Shown here piece by piece: positions 40,423 to 50,900 of a stretch of 64,000 nt of DNA. Source of the DNA: JACVRN01 sp036403815. Its GTDB lineage: Bacteria > Acidobacteriota > Blastocatellia > Pyrinomonadales > Pyrinomonadaceae. The position numbers and the translations under genes are program-made. The stretch spans positions 62,001-126,000 of the forward strand of contig DASWQH010000008.1 of the NCBI GenBank assembly GCA_036403815.1, in the 5' to 3' direction. Below the pieces are notes generated by a model, which made no database searches, had not been told where the DNA came from, and was given only the letters and a program-made list of their open reading frames with translations. How positions within the stretch are numbered: position 1 is the first letter of the stretch; the number at the start of each line of letters is the position of its first letter.

Positions 40423-42119
40423 TGTCCTGTGGCCTGCATGAGACGCGCACGCGCTGTCTGGTAATCGAAGATCGCCTGATAGAAGGCTGTGCGTTGTGCG
40501 ATTAGAGTGTTCTGTGCGTCGGTTACTTCAATAATCTGCGCTTCGCCCGCGCGGTAGCGCGCCAGAGAAGCAGCGAGGTTACGCTCGGCTTCTGTGACGC
40601 CTGCGCTCGCCAGTCGTATGCGCGCCGCCGCGGAAACGGCCTGTGCTCGCGCGTCGTAGAACTGTTGAGCGAAGCCGCGCATGGCTGCAACGCGAGTTGA
40701 TTCTGCAAGCTGCGCACGAATCTGCGCCTGCCGCTCACGGCTTCGGCTCGCTCCCCAGTCGAAGATGGGAATCGAAACGCCTATGGTCGCTGCGACGCCG
40801 GAGTGCTCCTGGATTCTGGGAGGCCGTAGCGAATCAGTATCGAAGCCTCCGCTCAGGGTGTAGGTGATTTGCGGTCGGCGCTCCAGACGCGCCAGGTTGA
40901 CATCCTCCTGAGCCGCGCGCCGTTCGGCTTCAAACTGCGCAATCTCCGGGCGTTTTGAAACAGCTTCGGCGGTGAAGCGCTCAATCTCACCCGCGTCGGG
41001 CATTGCTGTTATCAGTTCGGTCGTGGCTATAGGGGTTGTAAAATCATAACCCACGAACACGCGCAAAGCGTCTGCGGCGACTATCTCGTTGGCACGAGCC
41101 TGCTCTAACTCATCGCGCCGCGTAATTGTTTGCAATCGCGCACGTGAAAGGTCTACGGGCGCGACCTCGCCGCCGCTCAGCAGCAGAGCTGTCACCCGCT
41201 CGAACTCTTCGGCTGCTGACAGATTCAGCTCGGCTGCGCGGCGTTTGGCGGTGGTGAGGGCTAGGCTGTAATAAGCATCGTCTATCCCTGCAATCAAAGC
41301 TCGTCGCGCGACGGCAGTCCCGGCGCGAGCGGCCTCAAGCAGCGCCACGTTGCGCCGAAGAGTTGCACGCAAGCGCCCTGAAATATCCAGCTCGCCCGTC
41401 ACGTTAACCAGAGCCTGATATTCAGAGATAGCATTGTTGGCTATGAAGCTTGGAGCGCGTGGAGAATCCGGCGTGCTCCCGCTGCCTCTAGCCGGTGAAG
41501 TGTAAATATATGACGGGGCGGCTTCGATGCGCGGTAGAAATGCTGTGCGCGCCTGCCGCACCCCTTCCGCAGCGATGCGTTCGTTAAACCCTGCCTGCTG
41601 AAATGTAGATGCCTGGCCGAGCGCCAGACGAACCGCTTCATCACGCGTGAGTGGATTGACGAGTGGCTTAACGGCTTGAGCAGAGGATGAAGGCAAGCCT
41701 GTACTCTGTGTTGGCGCAATCGGCACAAACGGAGTTGCAGATGGCGTCGCAGAAGGAGCGGGCGATGACAGCGATGGCAGCGATGAAGCTGGCGCTGGCA
41801 ATGGCGTCAGGCCAGATGGCGTTGATGTAGTCTGCGGCGATGCCTGTGGCGTGGCCGCAGGAGTAGTGCCTGATGGCACTGGAAAAGGCGTTGACGCTGG
41901 AAGGGGCGTCGGTGCAGGAGTCGGCGCAGCCGTGGGTTTCTGCGGTTGTGTTGAAGTTTTCTGTGTGGTCGATGGCTGCCGCGTGGTCGTTGGTGTCACG
42001 GGCTGTTGCCCGCGAGCCATAGACGACGCCAGCACACACATCATCAGTATGATAATGCTCTGTAGAAACAGTCTGTGGCGGCGACCATAGACCGCGGCTG
42101 TCCTTTTTCCTAGACCCAT
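40419..42119 (-). CDS. TolC-family outer membrane channel with Pro/Thr-rich N-terminus
   Basis: About 566 residues. The signal region is FLQSIIILMMCVLASSMARGQQ. Then come about 110 residues of Pro/Thr/Ser/Ala-rich sequence (TPAPTPLPASTPFPVP...) not found in ordinary TolC proteins. The outer membrane efflux (OEP) domain is duplicated, with coiled-coil helices such as RARLQTITRRDELEQARANEI and NLAASLARYRAGEAQIIEV. It is the first gene of the efflux operon and overlaps the adaptor gene by 4 bp. The frame is open to a GTG at 42215, but the ATG at 42119 begins close to the signal peptide. The low-complexity segment may span peptidoglycan or be an unstructured periplasmic tether. Confidence 0.9.
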   Translation of the reverse strand: MGLGKRTAAVYGRRHRLFLQSIIILMMCVLASSMARGQQPVTPTTTRQPSTTQKTSTQPQKPTAAPTPAPTPLPASTPFPVPSGTTPAATPQASPQTTSTPSGLTPLPAPASSLPSLSSPAPSATPSATPFVPIAPTQSTGLPSSSAQAVKPLVNPLTRDEAVRLALGQASTFQQAGFNERIAAEGVRQARTAFLPRIEAAPSYIYTSPARGSGSTPDSPRAPSFIANNAISEYQALVNVTGELDISGRLRATLRRNVALLEAARAGTAVARRALIAGIDDAYYSLALTTAKRRAAELNLSAAEEFERVTALLLSGGEVAPVDLSRARLQTITRRDELEQARANEIVAADALRVFVGYDFTTPIATTELITAMPDAGEIERFTAEAVSKRPEIAQFEAERRAAQEDVNLARLERRPQITYTLSGGFDTDSLRPPRIQEHSGVAATIGVSIPIFDWGASRSRERQAQIRAQLAESTRVAAMRGFAQQFYDARAQAVSAAARIRLASAGVTEAERNLAASLARYRAGEAQIIEVTDAQNTLIAQRTAFYQAIFDYQTARARLMQATGQ

Positions 42120-42506
42120 GTTTGAAAGGGACGAGAGCGGCGCTTCCAGCGCATCGTCTGAGCGATTAGAAGCCGCGCCGCTCCCGCCATCAACACCGAC
42201 AAAATTTAAGAACACAGCTTCGAGGCTGCGAAAGATACTACACGCTCCCGTTATGGTTGGCGATTGTTGCCGGACTTCTCCTTCTGCTCCTTACGCTTCT
42301 CGGCCTCTTCCTGCTTCTTGTTCTCCTGCTCGACGCTCACAACCCTGCCCGTGTGTGCGCTTCGTCACGCTATCCCTGGCGCTCCGGCAATATGGAGACT
42401 GTAGATAGCATTCCGAAGAGCGTAATGTTTCAGAATCTTGCACGAATATATACGTGCGTAGATAAACAGAAAATTAACTTGTAGATTCACTTCAAACCAG
42501 ACCGCT
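42120..42506. other. Intergenic region upstream of the efflux operon
   Basis: About 390 bp. It contains an open extension of the TolC frame, a 29-codon minus-strand frame (42251-42340) encoding a Lys/Glu-rich peptide, and a CACG(A/T)ATATA...CGTG palindrome near 42441-42456 that could be an operator. None is strong enough to call a gene. Confidence 0.35.
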
Positions 42507-43403
42507 TCAGAAAGTCCACGCCAGCACCACGCCGTAGCCGCGTGAGCGCCCGCTGTAGCCTGGCATCACGAGCGGAATCAGTTTCGAGCGCTGTGTGGTT
42601 CCTGCCTTACTTCCATCAAGGTTCGGATCGTGATTTTTGTAATAAACATAGCGTCCGATGCCATAACCGATTGCGCTGCCGACCAGGATGTCAGAGAGAA
42701 AGTGCCTGTATCCCGTGTAGCGCGAGATGCTCACAGCAGATGCAATGCCGTAAGCCCCGAATTTAATCAAACGATTCCTGCGATACTCATTAGCCAACAC
42801 GGTCGCAAACGACCATGCGGCGATGGCATGGCCGGAAGGGAACGAGTTGCCGCCGGTGAAGAAACGACCGCGCCCGCCATCGTTCAGGGGGCGAGGCCGC
42901 TGTGTAATTTCTTTAAGTGATAGAGAGACAATCATGCCGTCGGCGAGCGCTTCTAAACCGAGCAGGCCGGTCTCGCGCGCACGCGCATTGCCGCGAGCAC
43001 GACCGACCAGATAGAAGCCCGCCGCCCCTGCCCATGTGTAGCTTGCTATACGGCTGATGTTGCGGCTCAGGGCTGTCTGATCGTCGAACTCGCGTATCTC
43101 ACTCGCCGTCCTACGGTCAGTAGCAATAAGCGCTGCGGTTGAGACTCCGAACGGAATAATCCAGCGCGCGTCCTCGCCCCGAACGCGAAACGGCGAAGTC
43201 CATATATCTTTTTGATCGCGCAGAATATTTCTGAATAAGCGTTTTTCCAGCGATGGCGAAGAACGCGCCTGTGGTGTCGGCAGGGGAGTGGGCGAAGCGA
43301 TTGCCGGAAGAGTTTGCGCCGGGGAGACGTTTATGGCGAAGAGTAAAAGAGCGAGCAGCACAGCGCTGCGCCATAAGTGTGCCTGTACAAAATGTCTATG
43401 CAT
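42507..43403 (-). CDS. Exported PAP2-family phosphatase
   Basis: 298 residues with a signal peptide ending near NVSPAQ and a short Pro/Ser-rich spacer. The three PAP2 motifs are present: KEITQRPRP, PSGH in NSFPSGHAIAAW, and SRYTGYRHFLSDILVG, with the catalytic His in PSGH and in YRH. Several membrane spans lie between them. Family members dephosphorylate lipid phosphates such as undecaprenyl pyrophosphate or phosphatidate on the outer membrane face. AAGGA lies 8 nt upstream of the ATG. It directly follows the remnant of a two-component system that may once have controlled it. Confidence 0.92.
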   Translation of the reverse strand: MHRHFVQAHLWRSAVLLALLLFAINVSPAQTLPAIASPTPLPTPQARSSPSLEKRLFRNILRDQKDIWTSPFRVRGEDARWIIPFGVSTAALIATDRRTASEIREFDDQTALSRNISRIASYTWAGAAGFYLVGRARGNARARETGLLGLEALADGMIVSLSLKEITQRPRPLNDGGRGRFFTGGNSFPSGHAIAAWSFATVLANEYRRNRLIKFGAYGIASAVSISRYTGYRHFLSDILVGSAIGYGIGRYVYYKNHDPNLDGSKAGTTQRSKLIPLVMPGYSGRSRGYGVVLAWTF

Positions 43404-43408
43404 TGTTT

Positions 43409-43807
43409 TTATCCTTCATTCATATCAACCGTGAGTTGGAAGCGTCGCGGCAAAGGTGCTTCCAGATTTATCTGAGCTGAGGAGTTCGAGTCGGCCTTGA
43501 TGAGCTTCTGCAATCCAGCGCGCGATAGAGAGGCCGAGTCCGGCACCGCTGCCGCCATCCGTTCCGTTACGCGAGCGTGCTTTATCCACCCGGTAGAAAC
43601 GCTCGCACGCATCTCTCTACATACTTCAAATCCGCTGCGACCCGGCAGCATAACATCCGGTATTACCGCGTCGTACTCATTAACAGACAACTTGTAGAGC
43701 GCGTCATCGCCATCAGCCGCCGTGTCCACAGCATAAGCCTGCTCGCGCAAGCCTTTCGCCACGAACCTTGCAACCCCCGGCTCGTCTTCCACCAGCAGCA
43801 GCCGCAT
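43409..43807 (-). pseudogene. Fused remnant of a response regulator and histidine kinase
   Basis: The first 65 codons (MRLLLVEDEPGVARFVAKG...VMLPGRSGFEVCREMRAS) are an OmpR-type receiver domain with its phospho-Asp. At about 43600-43612 it switches, out of frame, into the ATP-binding end of a histidine kinase. In the second frame this reads ERFYRVDKARSRNG, then GAGLGLSIARWIAEA, stopping at THG. The regulator's DNA-binding domain and most of the kinase are missing: one deletion has fused the two genes. The translated tail of the first frame is meaningless. It lies 5 bp before the PAP2 gene in what was probably one operon. Confidence 0.88.
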
Positions 43808-44053
43808 CGCTAAACTCTCCCCACGCTTTCTCTGTGCCAATCGAAAATAGTTTACTCCCTTTATAATCCTATGTATCTAAAGATTAGCGCAGCATTAATC
43901 TTCCGAAAGCGAGCGCGCACCTGATAAAAATCCTGTGAGAATTATTTGTTCGTAGATATGCCGCGCTGTTCCTGGTTATAATGCCCGCGAACTGTTGATT
44001 TTGTTCCATCAAGCTCTGCCAGAGGAACGCAGCTCTCATAGAAAGGTACAGAT

Positions 44054-44172
44054 AGCACTCAGCAATCAGCCGTCAGCATTCAGCTTTTAAGTTTCGGAGC
44101 CTGAAAGTTTGAGGCTCAAAATTGAAATCGCACAAATGCTGAACGCTGGAGGCTGATTGCTGACAGCTTTTT
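44054..44172. repeat. Heptad-repeat hairpin (AGCANTC type)
   Basis: The left arm (44054-44088) is AGCACTC/AGCAATC/AGCCGTC/AGCATTC/AGC and the right arm (about 44135-44172) its heptad-aligned complement with mismatches. The 46-nt loop contains a shorter inverted piece (AGTTTGAGGCTCAAAATT). It ends 6 bp before the apt start. The rest of 43808-44053 shows no gene. Confidence 0.85.
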
Positions 44173-44178
44173 AGAATC

Positions 44179-44700
44179 ATGGACGAACTGAAAGCTTTGA
44201 TACGCGAGGTGCCGGACTTTCCTAAGCCCGGCATAAACTTTTACGACATCACCACGCTCTTGAAGCACCCGCAAGGCTTGCGTCGCACGGTTGACGCTAT
44301 GGCCGATGAGTTCAGGGGCACAAAGATTGACACCGTCATCGGCATAGAAGCGCGTGGCTTCATCTTCGCCCCGGCGCTGGCCTATCACATGGGAGCGGGC
44401 TTTGTGCCCGTGCGTAAACCGGGCAAACTGCCCTCCGAATGCGCCTCCATCTCTTACGATCTTGAGTACGGCCAGGACGCTCTTCAAATACACCGCGACG
44501 CCATAGACGAGGGGCACCGCGTCATCATCGCCGACGACCTGCTGGCTACCGGCGGCACAGCCCGCGCCGTGGTTGATCTGGTTAAAGAACTCGGCGGAGA
44601 AGTGGTCGGCTTAGGCTTCGTAGTCGAGCTGGAATTCCTGCCAGGACGAAAAAAACTGGAAGGCTATGATGTACATTCGCTGATTAAGTATCAATCATAG
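44179..44700 (+). CDS. apt: Adenine phosphoribosyltransferase
   Basis: 173 residues, the usual length. It starts LKALIREVPDFPKPGINFYDITTLL, the conserved adenine PRTase N-terminus, and has the PRPP-binding motif HRVIIADDLLATGGTARAVVDLV. VIGIEARGFIFAPALAYHMGAGFVP completes the core. The enzyme salvages adenine to AMP with PRPP in the cytoplasm. The ATG follows the heptad-repeat hairpin within 7 bp and has no clear RBS. Single-gene unit. Confidence 0.97.
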   Translation: MDELKALIREVPDFPKPGINFYDITTLLKHPQGLRRTVDAMADEFRGTKIDTVIGIEARGFIFAPALAYHMGAGFVPVRKPGKLPSECASISYDLEYGQDALQIHRDAIDEGHRVIIADDLLATGGTARAVVDLVKELGGEVVGLGFVVELEFLPGRKKLEGYDVHSLIKYQS

Positions 44701-44810
44701 AAAAGCCGCGGTAAAGATGCCTGTATTGCTGTGGATAGTGTCTGCCGTAGATCGCCATAGGTCGCTGCCTGTCACAAGTTGCCTGAGAGCGCAGAGGTAT
44801 AAAATTGGGT

Positions 44811-44830
44811 TTCTGCGTTAGCAGATAAAT
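44811..44830. repeat. Solitary REP-like palindrome
   Basis: TTTCTGCGTTAGCAGATAAA matches the core of the palindromes around the RAYT gene at 24 kb (TCTGCGTTAGCAGA). It is the only isolated copy I found outside that locus and lacks the GGCAG tail. Confidence 0.6.
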
Positions 44831-44862
44831 CCGGGCTTTGCACTCATGCGTATCTATAGTTG

Positions 44863-45573
44863 ATGAGCGCGACAGACATTACACAATCTCAGGGAGCAAT
44901 ATCCGTTCGTCGCAATAACCGTCGTAAGCGATGGAGATGGTTACTGATTTCTCTGGCGACCGTCTCGGCGATTCTGGCCTGGGCGGCGATTGACATCTAC
45001 GCCCCCGGACAAACAGACATACGCCGCTTCGATCCTCAAGAGGTAGCCCGGCTCGATACAGCCATGTGGCGCTCCTACTATTCAAGAGAGCGCTTCCTAC
45101 TCTTCCGCCAGCTCTCGGAGCTGTTGCGCACGCAGTACCGTCTGCCATTCCTTCGCTCCAATCTTACTGCCTACCACGCCGCGAAAGCCGCTTTCGTCTT
45201 CAAGGATGGCAAAAGCCGCGCAGATTACGAGAAGGCTTTACCGAGCCTCATCAGCTTCTACACAGAGCTACGCAAAGTGAGCAACATACAGTTCAGCGTG
45301 GAGCGCGCCGCGCGGCTCGAACTTGAGTGGTGGATTATTCATAGAGAGCGGGCTAAATACCAGCCCGGCGATTTGGAGCGCGCCCTGGCGGAGCTTGCAG
45401 CCGAAGTTTACCAGGTGCCCGCGGAGAAGATGATGGAGCACGCGCGCCTGCGTGCCGAAGCCATGCGGATCCGCGACACAAAGGCAGAGGAGGGTGGCGT
45501 GACGGAAGAGGACTGGAGAAAGATAGATGAGTTATTGCGCGCCTCCTGGCAGTCCCTCTATAGTGCGTTGTAG
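44863..45573 (+). CDS. Membrane-anchored helical protein of unknown function
   Basis: 236 residues. A basic cytoplasmic N-terminus (RRNNRRKRWRW) leads into one span (WLLISLATVSAILAWAAIDIYA). The rest is a soluble, mostly helical domain with many aromatic and Arg residues (AMWRSYYSRERFLLFRQLSELLRTQYRLP, ARLELEWWIIHRERAKY). The start is ATG at 44863 directly after a TTG. I do not recognise the family, although similar single-span proteins occur in other Acidobacteria. No operon partner; the next gene is convergent. Confidence 0.7.
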   Translation: MSATDITQSQGAISVRRNNRRKRWRWLLISLATVSAILAWAAIDIYAPGQTDIRRFDPQEVARLDTAMWRSYYSRERFLLFRQLSELLRTQYRLPFLRSNLTAYHAAKAAFVFKDGKSRADYEKALPSLISFYTELRKVSNIQFSVERAARLELEWWIIHRERAKYQPGDLERALAELAAEVYQVPAEKMMEHARLRAEAMRIRDTKAEEGGVTEEDWRKIDELLRASWQSLYSAL

Positions 45574-45580
45574 CGTCTTA

Positions 45581-45787
45581 GCCCCTGAAAGGGGCGACAG
45601 AATGTAGCCCACGGCGTGAGCCGTGGGGGATACCATGCCAACAAATATGAGAAGCCCCTGAAAGGGGCGAAAGAATCTCCGGCTTGGACTTCTTTCGCCC
45701 CTACCGGGGCTTTTAACTTTGAAACGGCGACTTGATTCCCACGGCTTACGCCGTGGGCTACAATCTATCGCCCCCTGACGGGGGCTA
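45581..45787. repeat. Nested palindrome cluster (GCCCCTGAAAGGGGC type)
   Basis: The outer arms carry GCCCCTGAAAGGGGC and then TGTAGCCCACGG...CCGTGGG, with a GTAG at the foot, and the mirror image at 45737-45787. The inner arms (45651-45675 with 45690-45714) repeat the GCCCC/GGGGC palindrome. The architecture is the same as at 34757, with different sequence. Confidence 0.88.
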
Positions 45788-45862
45788 TCATTCTTCCTTC
45801 TTATGTCTACCTCACGTTGGATTACGACACTTCAAATACTGAAAGCGTCGCTACTTGAAGCC

Positions 45863-47398
45863 TCAGCTTCGAGCTATGACAGGCTCTTCTTGCCGCCTTC
45901 GTCTGGCGTGCGTCCGTTTCGAGTTCATGACGCGAATCAGGGCGGCGTCCAGGCGCGTTTGCGGCTTGCCGGAAAGTATGGCTCGCAGAAGCGGCACTAT
46001 GCGGTGTGGCCGCAGCATGAAGCTCAGCATGTAGAAAATTCCCATCCCAAAATAGGCTAGAACCGGCAAGAGCTTGGCAGGAATGTGGTTTGAATAACAG
46101 CCGGGGTTACTGATCAGGCTGATGAAGTGTTCGTCATTGAGTTCGATGCTGCCTTCCCTACGGAGCCGCGCGAACAACTCCGAGCCGGGATAGGCCGAAA
46201 ACGGGAAGAACGAGACATCGTTCATCCCCACCCAGGCCAGTTGCAGTGCGAAGCCATAGCTGCTCAGGACGTGCCGGATTTTTTCATCCGGAAAGCCGAC
46301 GATGAAGTTACTCTTGGTTTTGATGCCTGTTTTCACAGCGCCTCGCACAGACCTGAGCATGCTGTCCTTGCGAATCAACTTCTTGATCTTGTCCAGGATG
46401 AACGTTGAGCCGCTCTCCGGGGCGTAAACGATGTGACGGCACCCGGAGCGGTAGAGCAGGTCTGCCACCTCTTCGTCTATGGCCTCGGAGCGCGTCCCCG
46501 AAGGCAGTTGCCATGTGATATTGAGCCTGGCGTCTATGATGAGCTGCGCCATCTTCACTATCCATCTCTTTTCCACGATGGCGGTCAGATCGAAAAAGTC
46601 AAAGTTGGAAACCTGATACTCGGCTATGTAATGCTTCATCTCGCGCAGGACTTCTTCCGGCTTCCTAGCCTTCCAGGTGGTGCCCCACATTTCAGGGTTT
46701 GAGCAGAAGGTGCATTTGTATGGGCAGCCCCGGCTAGCCAGAAGCGGGATGGAACGACCTATATTCACGCCCGGCATGGCACCGGCATCTATATAGTTCC
46801 GTATCGGCAATGTCTCCCAGGCAGGCCAGGGGATTTGCTCCAACTCGCGAATCCGCTTCCGAACGGGACTGCGCACAGGCTTGCCGTCCGCGCCGCGATA
46901 GACCAGTCCATGAACTTTTTTGAAGTCGCCGCCCGTTTCCATGCACCTCATGAAATCGACTATGAGTTCGTCTCCCTCGCCTAGACCGCAAAAGTCTATG
47001 GCCGGACAGTTCTCAAGGACGTATTCCGGGCAGGCACTGATGTGCTCACCCCCTGCAATGATGATGGCCTCTGGAAGCCTGGCGCGAACTTTGGTAATCA
47101 ATGCCCTCGACAGTAGCCATTCGGTGGAGAACATGCAGGACAGGCCGACCGCATCGGCATCAAGGGGCACACGCTCCAGAACTTCGTCGTCGCTCAACCC
47201 CTGTCGTCTGGCTCCGGGAATTCCTTCGACTTCACAGAAGCGCTCCAGAGCCTCGCCCACAGTGTCTATGACCACGACCGTATGCCCGGCCTGAATCAGG
47301 CTGGCCGCCACGTAGGCCAACCCAAGGGGAGGACTTGCCCCCGGCCTTATCTCCGCAGCGCTGAAGACCGTCGGCGGCCTGAGCAGAACAATTTTCAT
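45863..47398 (-). CDS. B12-binding domain radical SAM protein
   Basis: 511 residues. The N-terminal 150 residues form a Rossmann-like cobalamin-binding domain (MKIVLLRPP...LGLAYVAASLIQAGHTVVVIDT), lacking the DxHxxG motif, as is common in the BchE/HpnP-type class. The radical SAM cluster ligands are C225, C229 and C232 in RGCPYKCTFC. The C-terminal part has hydrophobic segments (LLPVLAYFGMGIFYMLSFML) suggesting membrane association. Such enzymes methylate or rearrange lipids, chlorins or peptides; the substrate here is unknown. Single-gene unit. Confidence 0.9.
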   Translation of the reverse strand: MKIVLLRPPTVFSAAEIRPGASPPLGLAYVAASLIQAGHTVVVIDTVGEALERFCEVEGIPGARRQGLSDDEVLERVPLDADAVGLSCMFSTEWLLSRALITKVRARLPEAIIIAGGEHISACPEYVLENCPAIDFCGLGEGDELIVDFMRCMETGGDFKKVHGLVYRGADGKPVRSPVRKRIRELEQIPWPAWETLPIRNYIDAGAMPGVNIGRSIPLLASRGCPYKCTFCSNPEMWGTTWKARKPEEVLREMKHYIAEYQVSNFDFFDLTAIVEKRWIVKMAQLIIDARLNITWQLPSGTRSEAIDEEVADLLYRSGCRHIVYAPESGSTFILDKIKKLIRKDSMLRSVRGAVKTGIKTKSNFIVGFPDEKIRHVLSSYGFALQLAWVGMNDVSFFPFSAYPGSELFARLRREGSIELNDEHFISLISNPGCYSNHIPAKLLPVLAYFGMGIFYMLSFMLRPHRIVPLLRAILSGKPQTRLDAALIRVMNSKRTHARRRRQEEPVIARS

Positions 47399-47974
47399 GA
47401 TGAGACACCGTGCGGCGCTCTAACGCCGACCAATTAAACCGAACCCTCCAAATTAATGCGCCGCGAGCATAAAACATTCAAGCTACAAGGGACAAGGCAA
47501 TAATGAAAAGAATGCTATTGGAGCGGTCGCGTTTAAGTGAGTTGTCAGCCCATCGTGGCGACAACTCATTTTGGACTTTCATCTACATAGTGCCATGTTT
47601 ATGCCCTGATAAACGAGTTGACGAAAGGCCGACAAGGTGTTAGATTCCGTCACGTTTAATACCAATAGTGAAAGCAGTTTTATTGCTGAAGGACAACCCT
47701 CCCCCTCGTCCCGATTGCATCCTGACCCGAAACTGTTACCCGCTAGCCACGATTAATTGAGTGACCCTGATTCCCCTCTAATTGAAACAGGTATGCCTGC
47801 TCTTTCAGTAAGGTAAGAGAGCGATGCTTAGAGTTACGCCGCGTCGCTTTTCTTCAGGTCAGAGCACGCACTTGATTAAACGCCCGGTGCGAAGTCCAAG
47901 CCCCCCGGTTCCAAATAGCTCTGATAATAGGCAATCGAGCAAGCTTCAAATTGAAGACCTGGGGATATTCACCA
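47399..47974. other. Long divergent upstream region of the subtilase gene
   Basis: 576 bp between divergent genes. A small inverted repeat GAGTTGTC...GACAACTC lies at about 47539-47570; the same AACTC/GAGTT core recurs in the terminator after the subtilase. No open frame looks coding, and I cannot identify a riboswitch. The subtilase frame is open to a TTG at 47951. Confidence 0.4.
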
Positions 47975-50900
47975 ATGAAAAACTCTCGCCCTGCGCGGCG
48001 CACAGCATTGCTGGCGCTTCTGCTCCTTACACTCTGCACTATAGCGCTTTGCTTCAGCACGACCCGGCCTTCCGAAGCAAGCAATCTTGTTCAAAGCGCC
48101 AACCAGGCTGCGACGGAAAGCTCTGATAGCCAGCAGGACTCATGCCCTACTTGCCCGGCTGAGCCTGAGACATTCAAGCAGTTTCGCGCATCTGTCAACG
48201 GGTCGGTCACGCCCGTCATCGTCGAGCTTAGGGACGAGCCGGGCGTGGTGCGAAAAGTCCTGGCCGAACAGTTGGGGCGCAAAATGTCTGTTGATAATCT
48301 GGTGGCTTACAGCCAGCAGTTGCGCGAAAAGCAGGAAACCTTTCGCGCATCGCTTCCCACGCGCGGCGTGCGCGCTCTTATGCGCGAAGCCGATGTAGAG
48401 CAGGCGGACGGCTCTGTCCGTCATATAGAGTTTCGCTTCCATTATCTGCTGAACGGCTTCGTCGCCTATGTAGCGTCCGACGATCTGGATAAGCTTCGCG
48501 CATTGCCTGAAGTCAAAAAGGTGTACGAGCCGAAGCCCATGTACTTCCTGCTCGACAAAGCGATTGATTACACCCTCGGCACACAATCCGACATCAATAC
48601 GCGACGCGATAGCGTTTACGGCGCGAACAAAGAATGGAGTCCTGTCGGCGGCGTCGGTCATCCCGAAACGCCCGAAGCGGTGAAGATTGACGGCTTCGAA
48701 GGGCAGGGCATGAACATAGCCGTCATTGACTCAGGCATAGACTGGCGTCATCCGATGTTTGGCGGCACGGGACTCACGACGCCTGCGCCGCGCGTTTCCG
48801 GCCAGCCCGAAACCGCCAGCGATAACAAAAAGGTGATTTACTATTACGCGCTTTCATCGCCGGGCAAGCCTACGGACGATTTCGGTCATGGCACCTTGGT
48901 CGCTTCGTGCGCGGCAGGCTACAAGGTGGATGGTACGACGCCCCCTAATGCTGGCTACGGTTTGGGCAAAGACGGCGTTTCAGGCGTCGGCCCCGTCCCG
49001 AACGGCGCAACACTGCACGGCACCGCACCGCAAGCCCGCTTGATGGGTTACAAAGTGTGCGGCCCTGCACCGCAGTGCTTGGGCGATTCAGAACTGGCGA
49101 TGGAAGATGCCGCTTCGCCTTTCACTATCGTCGGCAACAGCGATGGCACAAAGACGGTCACGACCGTCTCAAAACCTGTGGCCGATGTAATTAATCTTTC
49201 GCTTGGCGACACGGCAGGCGATCCCACGAGTGCGAGTGCCAAGGCTGCGAATAACGCATCGCTCGCAGGCGTCATAGTCGTCGCTGCTGCGGGCAACGCA
49301 GGCCCCGGAGCAAGCACCCTTGGCGCGCCCAGCGTAGGGACACTGGCGATTTCCGTTGCCGCCAGTCTAGACCCGGGTTCAATCTCCGTCGGGGGTGTGC
49401 TTGCGCCGAATCAGATTCCGTTAGAAACGCGAGCGCCCGTGCCGGGGCCTTCGCCCGAAACCGGAGCGGCTTCCGACGCCAATACTCCGCAGCCGAATGA
49501 ACGACAGGACATCAACCTTTTCCCTGTCGCCGGTGCTGGCGCGATTCCAGACGGCTCGCTTTCCGCTCACTACGTTTATGTAGACGAAACGTCCGGCGGT
49601 CCTGTCCCGACCTCTATCACAAATCGCATTGCGCTTGTCAAAGGTACTGGAACCTTTGCGAACATAGCCAACGCCGTAGCTCCGCTCAAACCTGCCGCCA
49701 TCCTGATTATCACCAGCGTGGAATCGGCGACGGCGCTCGTAGTAGTTGGAGCCATCCCGACTTATACCATCAATCCGAACGACGCCAATTACCTGCTGGA
49801 CATTATTGACGGCACACACAATCACACCAACACTCCCCACGGCACGATTTCACAATTTCCGTTACGACTCTCGGAAAGCGTGCCGCTCAGTCAGTTTAAT
49901 GGCTCGATTGCAGGCTTCAGCTCGCGCGGGCCTGAAGGCAACCCGAACGCTCGTTACCGCGCGATCAAGCCGGACGTGGCCGCGCCCGGAGTCGGCATTT
50001 ATGGCGCAGCCGTTCCGGACGGTTTACAGGAAGCAACGACCGGACTATCGAATCCGTCTGGATACGTGCATGCCAACGGAACAAGCTTCTCCAGCCCGAT
50101 TACGGCGGGCGCGATGGCCTTGATACGCCAGCGCGTGCGCGAAGAGCTGGGTTTGGATACGACCGATCTCTCTAATGCTCATTATCGCTCGAAGCGCTTC
50201 GATGTGGTGACGGTGTCGCGCGCTCTCTTGATGAACACCTCCACGAATCTGCGTAGCGGCCTGGGTGTGGCGCAGGCGGACGGCACAGCTACAGCTTCCA
50301 TCAACGAGATGGGCGCAGGGTTAATCAACATCGACGGTGCGCTCAAAGCCAAAGCGATTATGGTCGCGCCAACGCTTTTACGCACGGACGAGTTCACCGC
50401 GCCGGCCAACGATCCTCCGCCGGGTTCGGATTTCGATTCGGCTAATAATCTGAAGGTCTTTATTCCGAGCGTAAGCTTCGGCTCGGTGCCGGTCGTCGGC
50501 GTCAATGCAACGGTCGTGCGCACGCACGAGATTGTCATACGCGACGTGACGAGCGGCGGGGGCGGCGGCACTTACACGCTTACTTTTCAGAACAACCGGA
50601 ATACAAACGTTCCCGGGGTGACCATCAGCTTTTTAGCCGCTGACGGCACAACGCCGACTACGACCGTGACAGTACCTGCGGGCGGCCAGGCGAGCTTCTT
50701 CGTGCGGATTGCCGTTCAGGGAAGTCAGGTCGCGGCTGATCCGACAGAGCTTCAATGGTACGTCACCGCAACGGGCAGCGGAGCGGGCAAGACTTTGCGT
50801 ATGCCCTTCTACTATCGCGCGGTCAAACCGGACATTGCCAACATCGCCGCTCCGGATCAGACAGCCGTCACAGGCACGGAGCAACCCGCTCCGTCGCCAT

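Noticed and set aside
41668..42039. A 123-codon minus-strand frame overlapping the TolC gene
   Set aside because: It is the shifted frame of the Pro/Thr-coding tract, which is open in several frames because of its repeat structure.
42251..42340. A 29-codon minus-strand frame coding a Lys/Glu-rich peptide (VSVEQENKKQEE...)
   Set aside because: It starts with GTG after an in-frame stop, has no RBS, and low-complexity Lys/Glu peptides arise easily from such DNA. It could be the tail of a lost gene, but I cannot support it.
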